From contig NC_059346.1 in the NCBI RefSeq assembly GCF_019703515.2, forward strand, positions 49,769,501-49,833,500: DNA of 64,000 bases. The letters run 5' to 3'. Below are positions 44,628 through 56,125 of the stretch, in pieces (within the stretch, counting starts at the first letter, position 1; every line of letters begins with the position of its first letter). This DNA is from Myxocyprinus asiaticus. Its lineage: Eukaryota > Chordata > Actinopteri > Cypriniformes > Catostomidae. Position numbers and translations under genes: made by a program. The notes below the pieces were generated by a model. The model was given only the letters and a program-made list of their open reading frames with translations. It had not been told where the DNA came from and made no database searches.

Positions 44628-45000
44628 ACACTGTAAAAACAGATAACCTGCATTTGTTACCTTTTTTTTAGTGTAAGGAGTTATTTCTTCCTGATCTAAC
44701 TCTTAAAATTAGTTTTGTTGAAGTAACGTAATGTAGTCAGGTTGATTCAGACATGTTAAATGAGACACACGGTTAAGACAATCAAAACAGTTAATTTAGA
44801 TGTTACCACATTAAGCAGATTTTCTAAGGCTATACCTCACAAAGCATATTTTACAATGCACAGTGAAAAAACATAAAAAACAATATACTTATGTGCTTAA
44901 TGTGGTAACATCTAAATTAACTGGTTTTATTCAGGTCAAAACATTTTATTTAATCTGCCACTTTGTTTTAGTATACAGCAGTGATGCCATCAGATATATA
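44628..45000. repeat. fold-back sequence with hairpin
   Basis: Arms 44789-44820 and 44894-44924 are inverted repeats of about 30 bp (TGCTTAATGTGGTAACATCT...), with a 73-bp loop. ACACTGTAAAAACAG at the left edge resembles a common fish MITE end. No right terminus found. Confidence 0.55.
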
Positions 45001-45946
45001 ACTTTTGTTAGAAAGGGGATCATCCATTGCAACTCACAGCATGGCAGTTTAGTCTTGTAGTATGGGCATTGTTAAACAGCTATTGAAAATGATAAGTTCT
45101 GTTCATTAAAAAAGACAAAACTTTTGTATGGGTACACTATTCATTCAAAGCAATCTGAATCTCATAAATAAAAAATGTTAAATTAATCCATACACTATTA
45201 AATTTGTAGATATTTTACAGGCACCTGAGATTTCTGACCTTATCCGGCAACTCTGCCTGCAGCACTGTGAACAAAGAATAACCTAATCCCCAGAATCACC
45301 ATTCTACATAGACAAACAGCAGGTCATCTGACCCAAATGCATTTCTACAAGTTTTTTTTTCCCTACCACTGACAAAGTGCTATGTTTCCTCGCCCCCAAA
45401 GGACATTCCCATGTGATTCTCAAAGCATAAACAGGATATTGTTGTGAGATGTTGATAATGGTCCAGTGTGAATCTGCATTTCAGATGTCATTGCTCTTTT
45501 GAGAGTCGCAGATAAGGATCCATCTTCTACCATGTGGGAAGGAGTGGCAGTTTAAGGCTTTAGAGACCAGTCTCCTATCATTTAATTGCATCTTTTTCGG
45601 TGTATGTGTGCTGTGCTTTATCTACTCAGTGGACCCTGCTCTTTTTGTTTTCATTTCCTCTGTGCATTAAAGGGAGGGATGCAGCTTTTTAATATCATAA
45701 TGATCAGAGAGAACTGTAAAACTTGTATTACAGACTGGGAAGAAAGCATTAGATCTTGGAGCTCAGAGGTAAAAATCGCACATGTAAATAGCTTCGCAAT
45801 GTTCTATCTGCCTGCCTGCCTGCCCCCCACCCCCGAATATCTGTCTGTCTGTCTGTCTGTGTCAGATTGTTCTAAGTACACGTAAGAGATAGAGGCATCT
45901 GTCCATCCGTCTGTCCATCTATCTCTTATGTGAACATTGGAACTCT
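45001..45946. other. no gene seen
   Basis: Holds a (CTGC)/(CTGT) run near 45811-45860 and related CTGTCCAT repeats to 45920. The 99-codon plus ORF at 45586-45885 spans these repeats and is not convincing. Confidence 0.5.
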
Positions 45947-47099
45947 TTTACAGTTTTTCTCAATCGCTTTGGCTAATTTTTTTAAACAGTCTTAACATTC
46001 ACTAAACTGTAAGTGCAGTTGTCACAACTGTTTTATGGGACATCACAACTCTGTTGCATGTCTGCAAAATGTAGTAACATACCCAAAACATTTAATCCAT
46101 GCTTCAAAACCTAGTTTTTGTGTCAGTAAATTGGCCAATGCCACCAAAATGAAAACATTCTTTGTCATATCGTACTGGCTAAAATGTTTAGATGTTTTTT
46201 CACCATAGCAGTCAACCCATGAAATATTTGTTATATACAAATGTAATTTTTGTTGTACTTTTTTGTTGACATTGACTGCTTACTGTACTATAAAAGAATG
46301 TCAGTTTTGTCTAGCTGAATGCTATTATGTATCACACTGAGCTTTTTAGATACCGATTTCAACAGTAGGTATAAGTTTACTGGGAAAGTCAATACTGTAC
46401 AATACTGTAGTACACAGAAAAAGGATATGCACATTTGTATGTATACAGTAAATGTATTTTTGTAGCAATGTGTTACATGTAAACAGAAAATTCACATTTG
46501 CATGTCCACATTTCTTACATGTAAAGTCATATTTAGTCAACAAAACATTGCCACAAAATGACATAAACAAAAACAAAAAACAAAAAACAGCAACAATGAA
46601 AAAACCTGCGGTAGTTCTGTAAAAAACAATAAATTGTACCTCCTCGCAGTACATAACACAACAAGTTCCCATCTTCTTGGTTGACATCCTGTCGCTCTTG
46701 TTGGCCAGAGATTTAGCAGGCATCACAAATATTCCATGTCATAGATATCTATGGAATCTGCATGTGCTGTATGTCTGACAGATTTTGATAATTGAATGGA
46801 TCATTTTGCATGTAATGGCTCACATGATGAAAGAATGTTTAGAAGTTGTGAAGAGTATGACAATTTCACTGAGAATCAAGTCATCAGTTTTGATCAGCAA
46901 GCCATGTGCTTTTAGTTATTGTACAAATTGTATACAATTGTACTCTTACTCTTCTGCACACATGTGCCAAAACACGTTCAATTTGCTTAAATGAATAAGA
47001 AATTCAAATCTGGTGTGAACAAGAAACTAACTGTTCAGAGATTTGAACTCATTGTTGTGAAAAAAAATTGAGGCAAAGCCTTTGAGAAAAACTGTAAAA
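45947..47099. mobile_element. DNA element with TTTTACAGTTTTTCTCAA ends
   Basis: TTTTACAGTTTTTCTCAATC at 45947 and the inverted match ending at 47099; TIRs about 28 bp (both continue to CTTTG(G/C)C). A 126-codon minus ORF (46346-46726) shows no transposase motif. Probably non-autonomous. Confidence 0.65.
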
Positions 47100-48438
47100 C
47101 AAGTGGGATTAACTTTATCCAGACATTTATCTCTATCTGTTTATTTACACGAATCTCTCTATAGTTCTGTATGCCTGGCTGGGTCTGCAACCTGTAGTCC
47201 TACTCTGCACTCAGGGGGTCTCTCATCTTTTCCATTATAATAATTTCTTTCTTTCTTTATCACTTTTATTCTCTCCCACTCCTCCTCTCTCTCGAAACTC
47301 ACTCTCTCATTCCCTCATTGTGATGAGGAGACCACATGGGGTAAAATATGCCCCATCTGAAGTTTGACCATGAATTTCTGTTCCTGTCATCCCAAACAAC
47401 AGATTGTGAGAGAACTTTGAGACAGCAGGGAACTCAGGACATGTGTTTGATGAATGTGAGCATTTGGAAAACATGTGCATCACTTAGGAACGGCACAATA
47501 AGATGAAGTGAAAAAGTTTGCGATTTGAGAGTTTCTTAAGCATTAATCTTGACCTTTAAGAATTCCCAAAACACAAGTGGGGGGAGGCATGAAAAATATC
47601 TTCACTGATTGAATTTTTCTGACATAAATTCAGACCGAATGGTGCACAAAATAGAAGTTTGTAGGTCTGAAATCATATGATCCAGGCATTATCTCATTGA
47701 TATATCTTGATGAGGGATTGGAGACCCTACAGTCAGCAGATTTATCTTCTTATTCACTGATTTACACTGTTCCACAAGCAGAGGGGGTGGTGGATGGGAC
47801 AAAAAAACTTATTTTGCTATCAGTCTCTATTGATTCAAAGTGCAGGTTGAATCTTGGCTACACTGCTTCACCGATCACTGCCTCCCTCCCATGCATGGAA
47901 GCAGAAAATCTGCCTTCTTCTAAAAGGGGACCCATGAGAAACAGATGGGTCTTTATGAAGATTGAGGGGTTGGTACAAAGTATTTAATTACAAAGCTTGA
48001 AGACCATGTAAAGAGTGATAAGCATGCAATCTTTGATACTGATAACTGATAACCAAAAATAAAATTCACTAGTGTAGTACTCAGTGTGGTTCAAATTTCA
48101 GTATCAGATGTTTGAAATTAGTTAGACTAAACACCGTCAATTAAATTGATTGGAATTGAAGTCAATATGAAATAAAAAATGTGCCTATTTGCTTTCTTAC
48201 AGTAATACACATCCGTTGTGTAGGGGCTTTTAAAGTTTGATGCTGATCTCCTTTCGAAAATGTAAATGCAGCTATTCATTTTCATGTATAAAGACCTATT
48301 TATACTGTGTGAGAAAAATACTAAGCGTAACATGTTGTCTGCAAAGTTATATAAATGGCTTTTATACTGTCACTGTACCAAAGGCAAAAAATTATTAGAA
48401 TATTATCTGGAAAAAAATTACTTTGTATTAAGTTGACA

Positions 48439-48524
<86 letters not shown>

Positions 48525-49394
48525 TATTCAGTATATACATACATTTCCCCTATATAAATGTTTGTCTTCGTAATCTTTCATCAAAATACTTTGACTTGAT
48601 TATAAAATGATTTGATTATATAAATATTGATTACCCTCTGTAACAAATATCACCAATCATTTTGGATTTTCAATCCGTCCCCTGAAACCACCTGGCTCCA
48701 TTATGGCATGTGCCCACTTTTCACGATCATAGCAATTCCAGATGAATAAAATCAAGCCCCACCTTACTTTTTTCTTGTTCAATATCCTTTGCATGAGATT
48801 ACAGAAGTAAAAGAGGTTGCGAAAGCCATTTTGGGTTAAATTCAAGCAGGCATGATTTGTCTGCTGAGCATGTGGATAAACTACCTCCAACCTTAAGTTC
48901 AAAATCCCTAGCATAGTTCTCTAGTTTGCAGAATTAGTCTAGTGATGAGCTGTCTTCACCCCACGGATTCATTCTCCAACATTAGAATGAGCATCGTCCT
49001 ACTTTCACAATTATTTTTCCTCAAAGTCTATTTAATTGAGCATTTTAATTGAAGAGCAATTGATCCAAGAGTGCACTGACTAACTCCATAGATCAATGCT
49101 TATTGGAGAAGATAACGCATTGAGACGATCTCCTCTGCAGGCTGGTGGTTCAGTCAGTGGAGTGTTTTGGTGATAATTATCACTCTTTTCCCTTTGCATT
49201 CTATCTCTGCCACATTAGAGATTGCAGAGTTATTCACAGTGGGATTTCCAGTGGGCCTCCTCTCTAGTCATGCACATCACAGGCTGTGCACAGACAAGTA
49301 CTGCTGCTCTAACCCAGTTCTTGTTTAAAGGAGGTGTTTAATTTATTTGTTGGGTAGAATTAAGAGTTGCATGTGTTTGAGTAGTCATTTGCTT
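47100..49394. other. no gene seen
   Basis: Unique-looking AT-rich DNA. Minus ORF 48657-48914 and plus ORF 47697-47987 have no recognisable motifs. Contains a long TA microsatellite at 48444-48521. Confidence 0.5.
48444..48521. repeat. (TA)n microsatellite, 78 bp
   Basis: 39 TA units without interruption. Confidence 0.97.
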
Positions 49395-49784
49395 ATACAT
49401 TCACCGACCACTTTATTAGCTACACCTGTACACCTACTTATTCATGCAATTATCTAACAGCCAATCATGTGGCAGCAGTTCAATGCATAAAATCATGCAG
49501 ATACGGGTCAGGAGCTTCAGTTAATGTTCACATCAACCAACATAATGGGGAAAAAAGTGATCTCAGTGATTTTGACCATGGCATGATTGTTGGTGCCCAA
49601 CGGACTGGTTTAAGCATTTCTGTAATTGCTGATCTCCTGGGATTTACACGCACAGCAGGATCAAGAGTTCACTTAGAATGGTTCCAGAAACAAACAAAAA
49701 AATCCAGAGAAATCACCGAGATCACTTTTTTCCCATTCTAATGGTTTATGTGAACATTAACTGAAGCTCCTGACCCGTATCTGA
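49395..49784 (+). mobile_element. Tc1-derived fold-back element
   Basis: Starts ATTCACCGACCACTTTATTA; plus-strand reading gives SDFDHGMIVGAQRTGLSISV, the helix-turn-helix start of the same transposase family as at 31.5 kb. About 70 bp near its left (49497-49570) reappears inverted at 49711-49784, so it can fold into a hairpin. The right outer end (inverse of the first 100 bp) is missing. Confidence 0.8.
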
Positions 49785-50512
49785 TTTTAAAGGTCTATAA
49801 AACCTGGAGTGGTTGCTACGGACATATTAAAGGGAATTCACCATGACTGCATGTTTGTTTTTATTTTATCTTGACAATCCCTTAACCCTCCTGTTGCGTT
49901 TAAATTTGGATGACAACCTTAATGTTTGTGGTCAAAAATACGATTAATTACTCAAATTCAAAATGTTATTTGCTTTTATGTCATATCTACTGACTCTGTC
50001 CCTTCTGACCAATCTTTTTATTCAAAGTATTAGGATAAAACAATTACAACAATACTTTGTTCTGTTTGAAGGCTCAGTTTGTGGCATTAAGTAATATATT
50101 TTTAGTTTTGTAAGAAAGGGCAAATTAATTCACTGTATATTTTGGAAAATTATGACATTTATTATGTTTGATGTAAATCTGACCCCAGTAAAAAATCAAA
50201 TAAACAGGTTTTACATATTTATTTGCAAAAAACACCACAGATCCTCAACAAGAAACATTCAACAATAAACCAGTGATTATAATGTTTATTGATACCAGAT
50301 GTTCAGTCCTCCTCCTCTGTGCTACTGGGCACATAATGTACAAATCCTTTGTAAATGTATGTTTATTGCATATGAAAGCAATGCCTTTTGATTCATGGTT
50401 GTAAAACTAGTGTTTATTAGTGTAGGCCTACTGTGTTTGTAAACACATTATTATGTTATTTTCACATAACCAGTTTTCTTCCTTCATAGTAGGAAAAACT
50501 ATAATAAAAAGC

Positions 50513-50546
<34 letters not shown>
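50513..50546. repeat. (AAT)n microsatellite
   Basis: About 11 trinucleotide units. Confidence 0.95.
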
Positions 50547-50550
<4 letters not shown>

Positions 50551-50649
50551 GCTATAGAAACCAATTTACAATTTCAAATTAGCTCATTTTACATTCACTG
50601 AATTTATTTACTGATAAATACAGTTGAAAACATCTCCCTTTCCAATCAA

Positions 50650-50815
50650 TATAATCATATGGGAAGTCAACATGTTGCTCCCTAATATACCAGCACCCTG
50701 ATATTGACCCCGTTGTGCCGAGTTACTAGCGAGCACCATCCCCATTAGACATCTTTGCATCAATTCAAATGTGTACACCTTTTTCTGTGGGACTATTGAT
50801 AGTGTGTTGCTTGCC
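50650..50815 (+). repeat. interspersed repeat, partial copy (as at 39.6 kb)
   Basis: GAAGTCAACATGTTGCT, CACCATCCCCATTAGAC and TTTGCATCAATTCAAATG correspond in order to 39606-39755. Confidence 0.65.
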
Positions 50816-51435
50816 AAACACAAATTCAGAATAGTCCACTGCACAGTGTTTACAATGTACAGACCATTTGTAAAATTATATGTTAATTTCATCTAAAAGT
50901 GATGACTTTTCATTTACGGTTGCAAGAAAAATAGAGTAATGTGTTTATAAACACATTATTATGTTGTTTTTATAAATCCTAGTTTTCTTCCCTTATTTTA
51001 GGGAAAGCTTTTGATATACAGTAAAGCATTCACAATAAGTCAAAAAGAGGTTTTCAGAGGCATGTGACCAAAAGAAAATAAAAGCTCTCTAATAGAGAAA
51101 AACTCATATTAGGGCATAAAGGTGAGGGATATTTTGTAATAAGTTGACAATATCATAGGAGAGAGTCAGCAAAATATGTTAAAACAGTAGAGAAATATAA
51201 ATCTGTAAAATTTTCCATATTGGCTACCATAAAATAGGTTGGGGTCAAAATTACCCCAAACATCACCGATGTGGTCAAAATGTGTACAGGGATTGTGAAG
51301 TACATATTTATAAATTCTTCTACATTTTTTAGGAAAAGTCAGAAACATTCAAGTTTTTCTAAAAAGTTTAGCATATTTTTGTGAGATGGCGAATTTGCTG
51401 TGGGATCAATATGACCCCAAGCATAACAGAAGATG

Positions 51436-52382
51436 AAGACTTGCATGCTTTTCTCATTGACTGCAGTACATAATATTTAAAATTCAGGATCTAAAACAAT
51501 ATAAAGCTTAAGTTGATTTTTTTTTCAACAAAACAATAAACTTTCTGATGAGAAAATACTAAGCTCTTGAGGGCTAATTCATGTGTTTTTACAAAAACAC
51601 ATCAGCATGTGTCTTTTTTATCTCTGTATGTTTCATTCTTTATAGAAAATTAAGCTGATTGTGTGCAAGAAAAGAATCTGCATGCGCCAGGTAACAATAA
51701 AAAAAAGTGTCATTATTGTAAACCAGTCTTAGTGAAATCAGAAAAATCAAGAGAAAACATAAAACACAGCCCTCTTTCGGATTTCACCTGGGATGCTACG
51801 GCTTTGATGCTCATTGTACATTCAAGCCTAAAGCAGAGCTCAACGAGCCCTTGATGCTGAAAAGCTCTCTGAAGCACATTTAAAGCAAACAATGTCCATT
51901 CGAAAACAGTGGGAAAGAAAATTGGGCTCTTGGTAAATATGTCCTTTTTAAATGACCAACTTGAAGTAAGTCCCAGCCTTGAGCATTGTGAAAGAAACAG
52001 CAAGACAGAGGTCCAAAAGAGGGTTAGTCCATCACACGAGGGATGTGGTGAGCTCATGAGATTCAGAGGTCAGATATTTTTAATGAAGTGACCATATAGC
52101 CTTGCTGCAGCATGCAAGCTTCACTGATGTGGACTGCAGAGAAACACCAGACAAGCTGAACAATGTTAACCAATGGAGATAATTAAGGTTCTGAGATGGC
52201 CCTGCCAATGATGAAATACCTTGGGGTACACAGCAATAAATCTTTTTTTTATAGCTCAGCTGGTTACTTATGTGTGAATGGATACACTCCAAAAAGGACA
52301 GTGAGTGAATACTGTGCCATGAAGCTCCATTCAGCAAGAAAAAGCTTTTTATTGTAAGACATGACCTCAAGGCTGGAGAACT
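51436..52382. other. no gene seen
   Basis: ORFs of about 95-115 codons on the minus strand (51713-52057, 52080-52370) have no recognisable motifs and low-complexity neighbours. Confidence 0.45.
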
Positions 52383-52755
52383 TTTATAAAATTGTTTTTA
52401 ATCGTAACATATTTGAGATTCTCAAAGTAGCCTTCTTTGTGTAGATTACAGCTGTGAAAGCCATGGGCATTCTTTCAACCAACTTCGTTAGATGCCACAT
52501 GGGATGCTTTATAAACACTTTTGGAGTTCTTGTGGATGTATCCTGGACACTTGGCTGCTTTCCCTTGACTATTTGATCCAACTCATCCATTACAAAAAAA
52601 ATCTCTAAATTATATGTTAGTTTTGTAGGCACAATATATATTTGTCTAAAATCTATTTTCAAACATTGAAGCATAAGCCTTTACATCAAAAGATTTTCAA
52701 GATCATGAAAAACATAAATTCATTCAAATGTGTTCAAACTTTTGACTTGTAGTGT
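52383..52755 (-). mobile_element. Tc1-like element fragment (family of 6.2 kb)
   Basis: Right end TGTTCAAACTTTTGACTTGTAGTGTA is the family terminus. The minus-strand reading HLTKLVERMPMAFTAVIYTK is a decayed Tc1 transposase C-terminus (LVESMPRRVQAVIKAKG-type). Opposite orientation to the 6.2-kb copy; the left end is missing. Confidence 0.7.
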
Positions 52756-52914
52756 ATGTGTGGTTTAGCTTTAACTGACAGATGACAATGTATCAAAACT
52801 TTAAGTATTTTTTTACTTTTTTACTTTATCTTTTCTTTGCTAAGAGAAGAGGACAGAACAGATAATGCATCAGAGGTCCCTGCTTGTGTATAAAAATTAC
52901 GATACTGATGGCAA

Positions 52915-53144
52915 TATCAAATCAAATCCCTTTATTGTCACTCAACCATATACACAAATGCAACAGAGGGTGAAAGCCTTGGGTGAAGTTCCAAGAAACA
53001 TAGCAGTATGACAATTACAGTAAACATCTGATTTACACATAACACAGTTTACACATCTTGTTACACAACACAATAAACAATATACACCTAATACTATACA
53101 ATATACAGTATACATAAAATAAGAAGACTATATATAATATATAC
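52915..53144 (-). mobile_element. 3' end of an L2-type LINE
   Basis: ATCAAATCCCTTTATTGTCA and CAACCATATACACAAATGC match the 3' end of the LINE at 27.6 kb, same orientation. Only the tail survives, as is usual for 5'-truncated LINE insertions. Confidence 0.75.
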
Positions 53145-53207
53145 AGCGCACTGGGAATTGGGAATTCCAAATTCACCCAATTTGGAATTCCCAATTCCCA
53201 GTGCGCT
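53145..53207. repeat. perfect 29-bp palindrome, 5-bp loop
   Basis: Arms 53145-53173 and 53179-53207 are exact reverse complements (AGCGCACTGGGAATTGGGAA ...), loop CACCC. The right arm is the tail of the adjacent SINE; the left arm looks like an inverted copy of that tail. Confidence 0.95.
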
Positions 53208-53558
53208 TTTAAGTCCTCGTGGTCGCATAGTGATTCGCCTCAATCCGGGTGGTGGAGGATGAATCCCAGTTGCCTCCGCGTCTGAGACCATCAACCCGCG
53301 CATCTTATCACGTGGCTTGTTGAGCGCATTGCCATGGAGACATAGCGTGTGTGGAGGCTTCACGCCATCCACCGCGGCATCCGTGCTCAACTCACCACAC
53401 GCCCCACCGAGAACGAACCACATTATAGCGACCACGAGGAGGTTACCCCATGTGACTCTACCCTCCCTAGCAACTGGGCCAATTTGGTTGCTTAGGAGAC
53501 CTGGCTGGAGTCACTCAGCACCAGCGTCTTTTACCACTGAGCTACCCAGGCCCTCACA
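53203..53558 (-). mobile_element. tRNA-derived SINE with damaged head
   Basis: The right end on the minus strand reads GGGCCTGGGTAGCTCAGTGG, with an A box (TAGCTCAGTGG). The body (CGTGGTCGCATAGTGATTCG, GAGACATAGCGTGTG) resembles a repeat I know from cyprinid genomes. The B-box part expected about 40 bp further in is missing, so this copy cannot be transcribed from its own promoter. Confidence 0.7.
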
Positions 53559-54255
53559 ACCAAACTTTCTGGCCACACACTTAAACTGGGGGCTTGGAAC
53601 GATGGTGGTCCTCCAACGCTTTGTTCCGATCGGCATTCCAGAGAAGGGCTTCTCTGGCAACCCTCCAGGTGCGACGGCAGTGCTGGAGAAAAGCATGTGC
53701 AGACGGAACAAAGGTGTCGGGTTCTTGGAAGGGGGACAGAGGGGGCTGGTAGCCTAAATAGCACTGGAAGGGCGAGATGAAGTCGGCAGGGAATTATGTG
53801 CGTACTCGACCCAGGCAAGTTTGGAACTCCAAAACAGCGGATCTTGAGAGACCACACAGCGCAGAACCCTCTCTAAATCTTGGTTGGCTTGCACTGCCTG
53901 CCCATTGGTCTGGGGATGGACAGACTAGCTGTAGCTGGTACCCTGTCAAAGATCACATCCATCGGGAAGCCATGGATGCGAAAAACATGGTCAGTGACAA
54001 CAGCCGCTGTCTCCCTTGCAGAAGGTAATTTGGGGAGGGGAATAAAATGAGCTGCCTTTGAGAACCGGTCCACCACAGTCAAAATGACTGTACTGTACTG
54101 CCATCAGACGGGGTAAACCAGTAACGAAATCCATGGCAATGTGTGACCAGGGTCTCGAAGGGACTGACAGCAGCTGAAGAAGCCCCACGGGGGACCGACA
54201 AGAAGTCTTACCACACACACACTGGACAAGCAGAGACAAACTCACGAACATCCCA
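53530..54255 (-). pseudogene. Ty3/Gypsy-type integrase fragments
   Basis: Minus-strand pieces in shifting frames: [15 protein letters not shown] and [15 protein letters not shown], the core start (first catalytic D) of a Gypsy integrase, then [13 protein letters not shown]. Several frameshifts and a truncated end next to the SINE. Integrase would insert cDNA copies; this one is dead. Confidence 0.8.
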
Positions 54256-54370
54256 TGACAACAAAGACCACCAGAACTGCTGCTTATCTAATGCCTGGGT
54301 GCAAGCAGCCCATGGGTGACAAGCCAGATTAGAGGAGTGAACCCACTGGAGGATATAAGTTCGGACCGAC

Positions 54371-54935
54371 TCAGGAAAAATATAGCATATTCACTTGACA
54401 CTCCACAGGAATAATAGCGTTACGTAAGGCAGAGCACACTTTGGCCTCAATTCCCCAAGACACAGCAGCCACCACCTTTCCAGTTGGAAGAATTGTATCT
54501 GGAGGTTTTGAGGTGCTCTCGATTTCAAAAGAGCGAGGCAACGCTTCTGATTTACTGTTCTTAGACCCGGGACGATATGAGATGATGGAATTTAGTCTGC
54601 CAAAAAACAGTGCCCAACGACCCATACTCAAGATTCTTGTGGTCGGTCCAAACCACGAGTGGAACCCCCGAACCTTCCAACCAATGACACCACTCACCCA
54701 GTGCCACCCTGACAGCCTGTAACTCCTGATAACCGATGTCATAATTCCATTCCACCGGGGTGAGACAGTGAGAGAAGAAAGTGCAGGGATGCAACCTCCC
54801 ATCAGTTGGAGACTTTTGAGATAAAACAGCCCCCACCCCTACCTCTGATGCGTCAACCTCCGCCACAAACTGACGAGTAACGTCAAGGAGTTTCTCAAAA
54901 GCAGCTTGCGCTTGTGGTGACCAACAAAAACGCAT
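54371..54935 (-). pseudogene. Ty3/Gypsy-type RNase H fragment
   Basis: Reading [14 protein letters not shown], then [18 protein letters not shown] (first catalytic D), [16 protein letters not shown] (E) and [11 protein letters not shown] (D), the RNase H order in Gypsy polymerases; a frameshift near 54570 leads into [13 protein letters not shown]. The reverse transcriptase that should precede it is missing. Confidence 0.82.
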
Positions 54936-54952
54936 CTTGGTGGAGGTTAAAG

Positions 54953-55170
54953 GAGGTGAGAACCGGCTTGAAGGTGCAACTCATAATTTAATGGTGAATT
55001 AAAGCAAAAGCCAAATAACAACCAAACATGCAGGACAGCTGCCTGTAGTTCTCTCTCTCTCTCGAACTGTCGTCTCCGGTCACCTTTATCCCTCGCTCGC
55101 CTCATCAGGGAAATTGGGGTCCGGGCATGCGTCATTCCGGCCCGGCCCCACCCTCCTCCACGCTACACTC
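54953..55170 (-). mobile_element. truncated LTR related to the 41.2-kb miniature element
   Basis: GAGAACCGGCTTG, CATAATTTAATGGTGAATTA and CTCTCTCTCGAACTGTCGTC follow the order of LTR motifs at 41169-41403, and CTCCTCCCTGAGCCACCTCAG follows as the polypurine-side flank. It lies between gag and RNase H pieces, so two elements have been joined. Confidence 0.6.
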
Positions 55171-55216
55171 CTCCCTGAGCCACCTCAGGCCGGGGAGCCC
55201 CCAGTAACCCCTTGCC

Positions 55217-55654
55217 TACTTGCGAGATGGGGTTTTTACTGGACAGACGGCAGCATTGTGCCACGGCTGCCCACAGTACAGGCACAGTCCATTAACCAGC
55301 CGACGATAGTGCTCCCAACTTGCATGGGGTCCTCCTCTGACACGGGTTCAGGAACGAACAACAAGTCTTAGGCTCCCCAGAGTAAGGAACTGGAGGATTC
55401 AATAATGGCTCAGGTGGTCTGGTGGTAGAATCAACCGCTGGGAAAATGGCAGCGCCCCTGCGGGGGTGGGATTGGTGCTGGGAGAGATCTGAAGATGTTG
55501 AAGAGCTGATGTTAGTTTGGCTATCCGCCCTGCCATTTCCTCGATGGCATGGCTGATGCTGTTGATTTGGTCCTGTTGTCGACCAAGGAGCGCTCCCTGC
55601 TGGTGGAGAGCAGACCGGAATGTGGCATCCTCTGCTGGGCCCATTCTTGGTCAA
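55217..55654 (-). pseudogene. Ty3/Gypsy-type gag fragment with zinc knuckle
   Basis: Coiled-coil-like segment (RQQDQINSISHAIEEMAGRI), proline-rich middle (PPEPLLNPPVPYSG) and a CCHC knuckle C-LYC-GQPWHNAAV-C at about 55242-55284, stop at 55217-55219. It starts right next to the LTR at 55662, without a visible primer site, so part of the leader is deleted. Confidence 0.75.
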
Positions 55655-55661
55655 ATTGTCC

Positions 55662-55962
55662 TGTCAGGCTGTTAGACGAGGACCCAAGTTGCAGAGGTAA
55701 AGTGATGAGTTTATTGATGAAAATACACAAAACAGGTGACAGAGTCAAATGTCCATAAACAAACTGTTGAACAGAGATGACAGGAACTGAAGATGAGATC
55801 TGGAGATGATTGATGAGGGACACCCTGGCAGCGAACAGCAACAATGGCGAGAGGTAAATAAACACACAGGAAACAGTCCAGTAATAATCCACAGCAGTAA
55901 ATCAAGATGGTGAAATAAACACAGGAAACATCCAGACTGGGGAATCCAGTCAGACCATAACA
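55662..55962 (-). mobile_element. LTR of a Gypsy-type element
   Basis: 301 bp. On the minus strand it begins TGTTATGGTCTGACTGGATT and ends AGCCTGACA. It adjoins gag as a 5' LTR should. No matching 3' LTR was found in the window. Confidence 0.65.
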
Positions 55963-56125
55963 ATGTTAGTTCATAGTGCATTAACTAATGTTAACAATCT
56001 TTTGATTTTAAAAATGTATTACCATATGCTGAAATTAACACGAACTAAAATTAATAAAATCTGTAAAACTACTGTTCAATGATAGATCATGTTGTTGTTA
56101 ACTAATGTTAACAAATGGAAACTTA
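55963..56125. repeat. MITE remnant
   Basis: GCATTAACTAATGTTAACAA and GTTAACTAATGTTAACAAAT, a common fish repeat motif, cut by the LTR at its left. Confidence 0.5.

Larger units (their letters stand above)
49882..51435. mobile_element. possible TTAA-flanked (piggyBac-like) MITE
   Basis: TTAACCCTCCTGTTGCGTTT at the left; the right end, reverse complemented, CTTCTGTTATGCTTGGGGTCA. Internal TGACCCCA/TTACCCCA motifs recur. No transposase; the right TTAA is not preserved, so assignment is tentative. Contains an (AAT)n tract at 50513-50546 and a copy of the 39.6-kb repeat. Confidence 0.4.

Noticed and set aside
46346..46726. 126-codon minus ORF as a transposase for the 45.9-47.1-kb element
   Set aside because: Contains hydrophobic and low-complexity runs but no DDE or DNA-binding motif.
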